From Acidobacteriota bacterium (lineage in GTDB: Bacteria > Acidobacteriota > Vicinamibacteria > Vicinamibacterales > Fen-181), in assembly GCA_003157675.1 (NCBI GenBank), contig PMKG01000053.1, forward strand, positions 1 to 9,894: a stretch of DNA of 9,894 nt, written 5' to 3'. The notes beneath the pieces are model-generated. The model worked only from the letters and a program-made list of their open reading frames with translations. It was not told where the DNA came from and searched no databases. This document shows positions 6,868-9,894 of the stretch, piece after piece (within the stretch, counting starts at the first letter, position 1; each line of letters starts with the position of its first letter). The position numbers were made by a program, and so were the translations under genes.

Positions 6868-7797
6868 CTACGAGTCGTTCTTCTTCGGCGCGGGTTTTGG
6901 CGCCGGCGTCACGGGCTTCGCGGGTTTCGGCGCGGCAAACCTGATCCGCAAGCCCCCGCCGATCTGGAAGCCTCCGGCCGGCACGCCGACCGACGGCTGG
7001 CCGTTGACGGGGACGTCTGCCGTCGCCCGCGCGAAGCGGATCATCCCGCCGACGCCCACGGTCTTCGAAAAGTAGTAACTGACGTCCGCCCCCGCGCCGA
7101 ATCCGAACGCCGTCTTCGACATGTCCTGAATCGACACCGTGACGGTCGTCGAATCGTACGGGTAGCCGGACGAGACCGAGAGGCCCTGCGGCTGGATCAC
7201 CGTCTGCTTGACCGTGAAGATCGACGGGCCCGCGAAGAGGACCACCAGCAACTTCGGCGAGACGGGGATGCCCCACGCGGCCTGCAGGTTGATCGCGGTC
7301 TCGGAGTTGCTGGACGCGAACGTTCCCGACACCAGGTTCGGGCGATTGAGATAGAGCGGGTTCGGGATCGAGCCGCTGTAGGCGGCCGTCGTCGATCGGC
7401 TGACGACCGTCACGCCGGCGCCCACGGCGAGGTTGCGCCACACCCGGTAGCCGCCCGAGGCGTCGAACCCGACCGCGCTCGTCGACGGGTAGCTGGCCGC
7501 GGCCGTCGCGGTTTCCGCGAAGTACGGCCACGACTGCGGCTGCGTGAACGCCGAGCCTCCCGTTTCGAGCAGGCCGTTCACGAACAGATAGCCCCTGTCG
7601 GTCCAGTCGCCCTTCTGCGGCTTGCGCGGCGGGCGCGGCGCCGGCTTGGTCGCCGGGGGTTTGGCGGGCGCTGTCCTGATCGGCCCCTGGCTCTGCGGCG
7701 GCTTGTCGGCCTTCTGCTCCACCGCCTTCTGGGCCAGCGCCTGGCCCGCCATCACGCACAGCGCGACCGGCAACCACGCGAGGACTCTCCTGCGCAT
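6868..7797 (-). CDS. Outer-membrane beta-barrel protein with Lys/Pro-rich linker and tail
   Basis: A 309-residue protein. Residues 1-23 are a signal peptide (three Arg, a hydrophobic core, A-L-A-Q). Residues 24-62 are a Pro/Lys/Ala-rich stretch, likely disordered and placed in the periplasm, where it may touch peptidoglycan. Then come about 220 residues of short amphipathic strands with G/S/T turns, as in opacity-type or general porin-like barrels: G-Y-L-F-V-N, G-Y-R-V-W-R-N-L-A-V-G, A-W-G-I-P-V-S, D-V-S-Y-Y-F, and finally G-G-G-L-R-I-R-F. The last strand ends at F287, but a 22-residue Lys/Pro/Ala tail (288-309) follows, where barrels normally end. ATG 7797 has AGGAGG five bases upstream. That site overlaps the TAG of the metallopeptidase, with nine bases between the genes, so the two are probably translated together. 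Function (porin, receptor or scaffold) is not clear from sequence. Confidence 0.8.
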   Translation of the reverse strand: MRRRVLAWLPVALCVMAGQALAQKAVEQKADKPPQSQGPIRTAPAKPPATKPAPRPPRKPQKGDWTDRGYLFVNGLLETGGSAFTQPQSWPYFAETATAAASYPSTSAVGFDASGGYRVWRNLAVGAGVTVVSRSTTAAYSGSIPNPLYLNRPNLVSGTFASSNSETAINLQAAWGIPVSPKLLVVLFAGPSIFTVKQTVIQPQGLSVSSGYPYDSTTVTVSIQDMSKTAFGFGAGADVSYYFSKTVGVGGMIRFARATADVPVNGQPSVGVPAGGFQIGGGLRIRFAAPKPAKPVTPAPKPAPKKNDS

Positions 7798-7802
7798 CCA
7801 CG

Positions 7803-7808
7803 CCTCCT
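7803..7808 (-). promoter_or_regulatory. Ribosome-binding site overlapping the upstream stop codon
   Basis: On the minus strand AGGAGG shares its first two bases with the TAG stop (7807-7809) of the M4 peptidase gene and lies five bases before ATG 7797. Ribosomes that finish the peptidase are placed to start the barrel protein at once, a common sign of translational coupling. Confidence 0.7.
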
Positions 7809-9510
7809 AGAACACGCCCACCGCGGTCCACGCCTGGGTGATGGCCGTTTCGATCGCGGTGCCGGCGCCGTACAGATCCCGGGCTGCCTGGATCGTCTTG
7901 GCCCTGGCCATGCTGAAGGTGGCGTTCGAGGTCATCGTGGTGAACCCCCTGAAGAAAGCCCGCTCGACCTGGGCGCGGTTGGCCGCGCCGACGCCCGTGA
8001 CCGAGAGGCCGGAGGTCTGGTCCGTCCCCCCTTCGATGGCGAGGTAGAACGCGTAGGAGGCGATCGTCGAGTTGGTATGCACGCCGCCGTTATCGTCGGT
8101 GCCCGTGTAGCGCTCCGAGTAGTGGTCGGGGTCGCCGAGCGCCGCCGGGTTGCCGATGTTGCGGGTGCCGAAGACGCTTCCCGGCTGCTTCGGGCGGAAC
8201 GTCTCTTTTCCCACGATGTAGTCGGCCTGCAGCATCCCGCTGCCCGTCGTCGCCCGCTGGTAGAAGTTGGCCGACACGCCCATCATGTCCGAAAACGCCT
8301 CGTCGAGCGCGCCCGACTCGTTCTGGTAGATCAGGTTCGACGTGTAGGTGGTCACGCCGTGCGCGTACTCGTGCGCGACGATGCTGAGCGCGGCGACGAA
8401 GTAGTCGACGTACTGGCCGGTGTCGGGCAGGTAGTAGTTGGCCGGCAGCCCCTCGCCGAAGACGATGACGTCCTCGTAGTGGTAGCCGCACTGCCCGCAG
8501 AAGAAGGCGTTCTGATAGTAGTCGGACACGTCCGACCAGTTGTAGGTGTTCAGGTCCGCCCGCTTCACCGGGTGGACGATGACCGACACCGATCGGACGT
8601 TGTTGCCGTCGAACCCTTTCCACCCGTCGCGCGTGTAGAAATAGTCGTACGTCCAGCCGACGTAGGTGTGGCCGTCCGCCACCACCGAGTCCGTCCACGT
8701 CGAGGTCGTGTTGCTCGCCAGGTCGGTCGTCGCGAGCGCGGTGAAGCCGCCAACGACCGACTCGGTGCGCGAGAAGCTGCCCTTGAGGTCGTACGTCTTG
8801 ATCGAGATCGGCCGCATCAGGTCCTGCGCGGTGTAGCTCGTGCCCAGCACGGCGCAACTGACCTTCTTGAGGTCCGCGGCCACGAGTCCCTCGCCGACGA
8901 GCACGCCGTTTCCGACGAGAGCCGTCGGCTGCTGCGTCTGCATGTTGTCGTAGTGGCGTTCGATCGCGCCCGTCTTCGCGTTGACGAACACGACCGGCAT
9001 CGAGTGGCCGACGACGGCCGACATCCGGTAGGCCAGCACGAAGCGGCCGTCCGGCCGCGGCAGGACCACGAGCTGCGGGTTGACCGGCACCCACGCGTGG
9101 GCCCCGGTGGCCGTCGTGAAGATGTCGGCCGCGGCGGCGGGCGACACGCTCGGGGTGGTGTCGATGGCGATGCCGTTATAGAGCGACGAGGTGATCGACC
9201 TCGTCGCCACGCCGTCGGTCTCGCGAACCGCCTCGCCGCCGAAGACCGGCACGCCCTTGTAGTACTGGTCGAGGCGCTCGAAACGGCGTCCCGCCACCAT
9301 CGTGTCGATCTGCGTCGTCCGCAGGCGCAGCTCGTGGGTGCTCTCCATGGCGTCCAGGCGGGCGTCGAGATCGCGCACGGTCTGGTCCGGCACCGGGAAC
9401 ATCCGGCTCGCCCCGGTCGGCCCCTGGCCGGTCCGCTGGGCCAGGGCCAGGACGCCGAGCGCGACGACAAGCGTCGACACCACCGCAATCAGACGGCTGG
9501 TCCGCTTCAT
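7807..9510 (-). CDS. Secreted M4 (thermolysin-like) metallopeptidase
   Basis: A 567-residue zinc endopeptidase of the M4 family, which cuts proteins on the N-terminal side of hydrophobic residues outside the cell. Order: signal peptide (1-22), FTP-type inhibitory propeptide (about 35-120, with Y-K-G-V-P-V-F-G-G), PepSY-like propeptide part (to about 200, ending in V-N-A-K-T-G-A-I), and the peptidase domain. Zinc ligands H380 and H384 in H-E-Y-A-H with catalytic E381; third ligand E404 in G-A-L-D-E-A-F-S-D, 24 residues after H380, the thermolysin spacing. His478 in D-N-G-G-V-H-T-N-S matches the transition-state His of thermolysin. All active-site residues are present. A CxxC pair (C338, C341) is inserted in the N-A-F-F segment. 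It ends shortly after the peptidase domain, with no extra C-terminal domain. ATG 9510 is preceded by AAGGGAG at 11 bases. Promoter at 9603-9611, just after msrA. Confidence 0.93.
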   Translation of the reverse strand: MKRTSRLIAVVSTLVVALGVLALAQRTGQGPTGASRMFPVPDQTVRDLDARLDAMESTHELRLRTTQIDTMVAGRRFERLDQYYKGVPVFGGEAVRETDGVATRSITSSLYNGIAIDTTPSVSPAAAADIFTTATGAHAWVPVNPQLVVLPRPDGRFVLAYRMSAVVGHSMPVVFVNAKTGAIERHYDNMQTQQPTALVGNGVLVGEGLVAADLKKVSCAVLGTSYTAQDLMRPISIKTYDLKGSFSRTESVVGGFTALATTDLASNTTSTWTDSVVADGHTYVGWTYDYFYTRDGWKGFDGNNVRSVSVIVHPVKRADLNTYNWSDVSDYYQNAFFCGQCGYHYEDVIVFGEGLPANYYLPDTGQYVDYFVAALSIVAHEYAHGVTTYTSNLIYQNESGALDEAFSDMMGVSANFYQRATTGSGMLQADYIVGKETFRPKQPGSVFGTRNIGNPAALGDPDHYSERYTGTDDNGGVHTNSTIASYAFYLAIEGGTDQTSGLSVTGVGAANRAQVERAFFRGFTTMTSNATFSMARAKTIQAARDLYGAGTAIETAITQAWTAVGVF

Positions 9511-9602
9511 GTCCGCAGAGACTCCCTTCGACAGGCGCAGCCCTGGGCGTGCGGCCTCAGGCAAGCGTCGGCCGCACGGGCGCTGGTCGTGACAGGCCGC
9601 TC

Positions 9603-9611
9603 ATTCTATCA
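9603..9611 (-). promoter_or_regulatory. Extended -10 promoter of the M4-barrel unit
   Basis: On the minus strand TG (9611-9610), one base, then TAGAAT (9608-9603) make an extended -10 element. It starts nine bases after the msrA stop and would give a leader of about 86 bases before ATG 9510. No clear -35 is seen. It resembles the element at 1030-1038. Confidence 0.45.
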
Positions 9612-9619
9612 GGTTCGGC

Positions 9620-9894
9620 TTACAGGCCCGTTGGGCAACTGACGCCGGTCCCGCCAAGGCCGCAATAGCCGGCGGGATTCTTGGCGAGGTACCGCTGGTG
9701 GTAGTCCTCGGCGTGGTAGAACACTCCGGCGGGCGCGATCTCGGTGGTGATGGCGCCGTATCCCGCCTCCGACAGGCGGTGCTGGTAGGCCTCGAGCGAG
9801 GCGCGGGCCGCGCGGGCCTGCTCTTCGTCGAGGGTGAAGATGGCCGACCGATACTGCGTGCCCACGTCGGCGCCCTGGCGCATCCCCTGCGTCG
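9620..9894 (-). CDS. msrA: Peptide methionine sulfoxide reductase MsrA, C-terminal part
   Basis: The last 90 residues of MsrA, which reduces the S-form of methionine sulfoxide in proteins using thioredoxin. The frame is open to the window edge and continues T-Q-G-M-R-Q-G before D-V-G-T-Q-Y-R-S, the family signature around the active site. Near the end, N-P-A-G-Y-C-G-L-G-G-T-G-V-S-C-P holds the two resolving cysteines used to regenerate the enzyme. The N-terminal half with the catalytic Cys in G-C-F-W lies outside the window, so activity cannot be judged fully, but nothing seen is broken. The internal ATG at 9883 is not the real start. The gene lies upstream of the M4 peptidase on the same strand, with 109 bases and a promoter between, so they are probably separate units. 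Confidence 0.93.
   Translation of the reverse strand, partial: TQGMRQGADVGTQYRSAIFTLDEEQARAARASLEAYQHRLSEAGYGAITTEIAPAGVFYHAEDYHQRYLAKNPAGYCGLGGTGVSCPTGL

Noticed and set aside
8077..9642. A 521-codon plus-strand open frame
   Set aside because: Antisense shadow of the M4 peptidase, whose zinc site and propeptide are clear on the other strand.

Overview
The window is GC-rich and shows no insertion sequences, CRISPR arrays or RNA genes. Its gene types (a membrane-anchored Ser/Thr protein kinase fused to TPRs, several secreted or outer-membrane proteins, a CocE/S15 hydrolase, an M4 metallopeptidase) fit a Gram-negative soil-type bacterium, most likely an acidobacterium of the Vicinamibacteria kind. 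That lineage is inferred from gene style and base composition, not proven.

Layout. Left half, plus strand: a secreted or anchored protein of unknown function (108-725); a 338-base stretch without a clear gene that holds the remains, or a misread, of a small membrane protein; a secreted DUF1579-like protein (1064-1591) with its own extended -10 promoter; a receptor-type Ser/Thr kinase with C-terminal TPRs (about 1770-4367); and a small cupredoxin-like protein (4419-4790). Right half, minus strand, read from right to left: the C-terminal part of msrA (cut by the window end), a secreted M4 thermolysin-like metallopeptidase (7807-9510), an outer-membrane beta-barrel protein (6868-7797) coupled to it, and a secreted CocE/NonD-type S15 hydrolase (4797-6752). 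The two halves converge, with only 6 bases between stop codons.

How it works together. The M4 peptidase and the barrel protein are translationally coupled: the ribosome-binding site of the second overlaps the stop codon of the first. They probably act together in the envelope. The CocE-like hydrolase follows after a 115-base spacer that holds a striking phased 8-bp repeat folding into a long hairpin. The kinase and the small cupredoxin-like gene look co-transcribed.

Most notable points: (1) the kinase has no ATG, GTG or TTG start that keeps its glycine-rich loop, but a -35/-10 pair and a GGAGG site point to a CTG start at 1770; (2) the 8-bp-phased GATC repeat with inverted arms at 6779-6854; (3) a CxxC inserted just before the zinc site of the M4 peptidase; (4) a barrel protein whose last strand is followed by a Lys/Pro/Ala tail; (5) a possible frameshifted small membrane protein at 793-1022. 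No clearly new multi-gene system was recognised.
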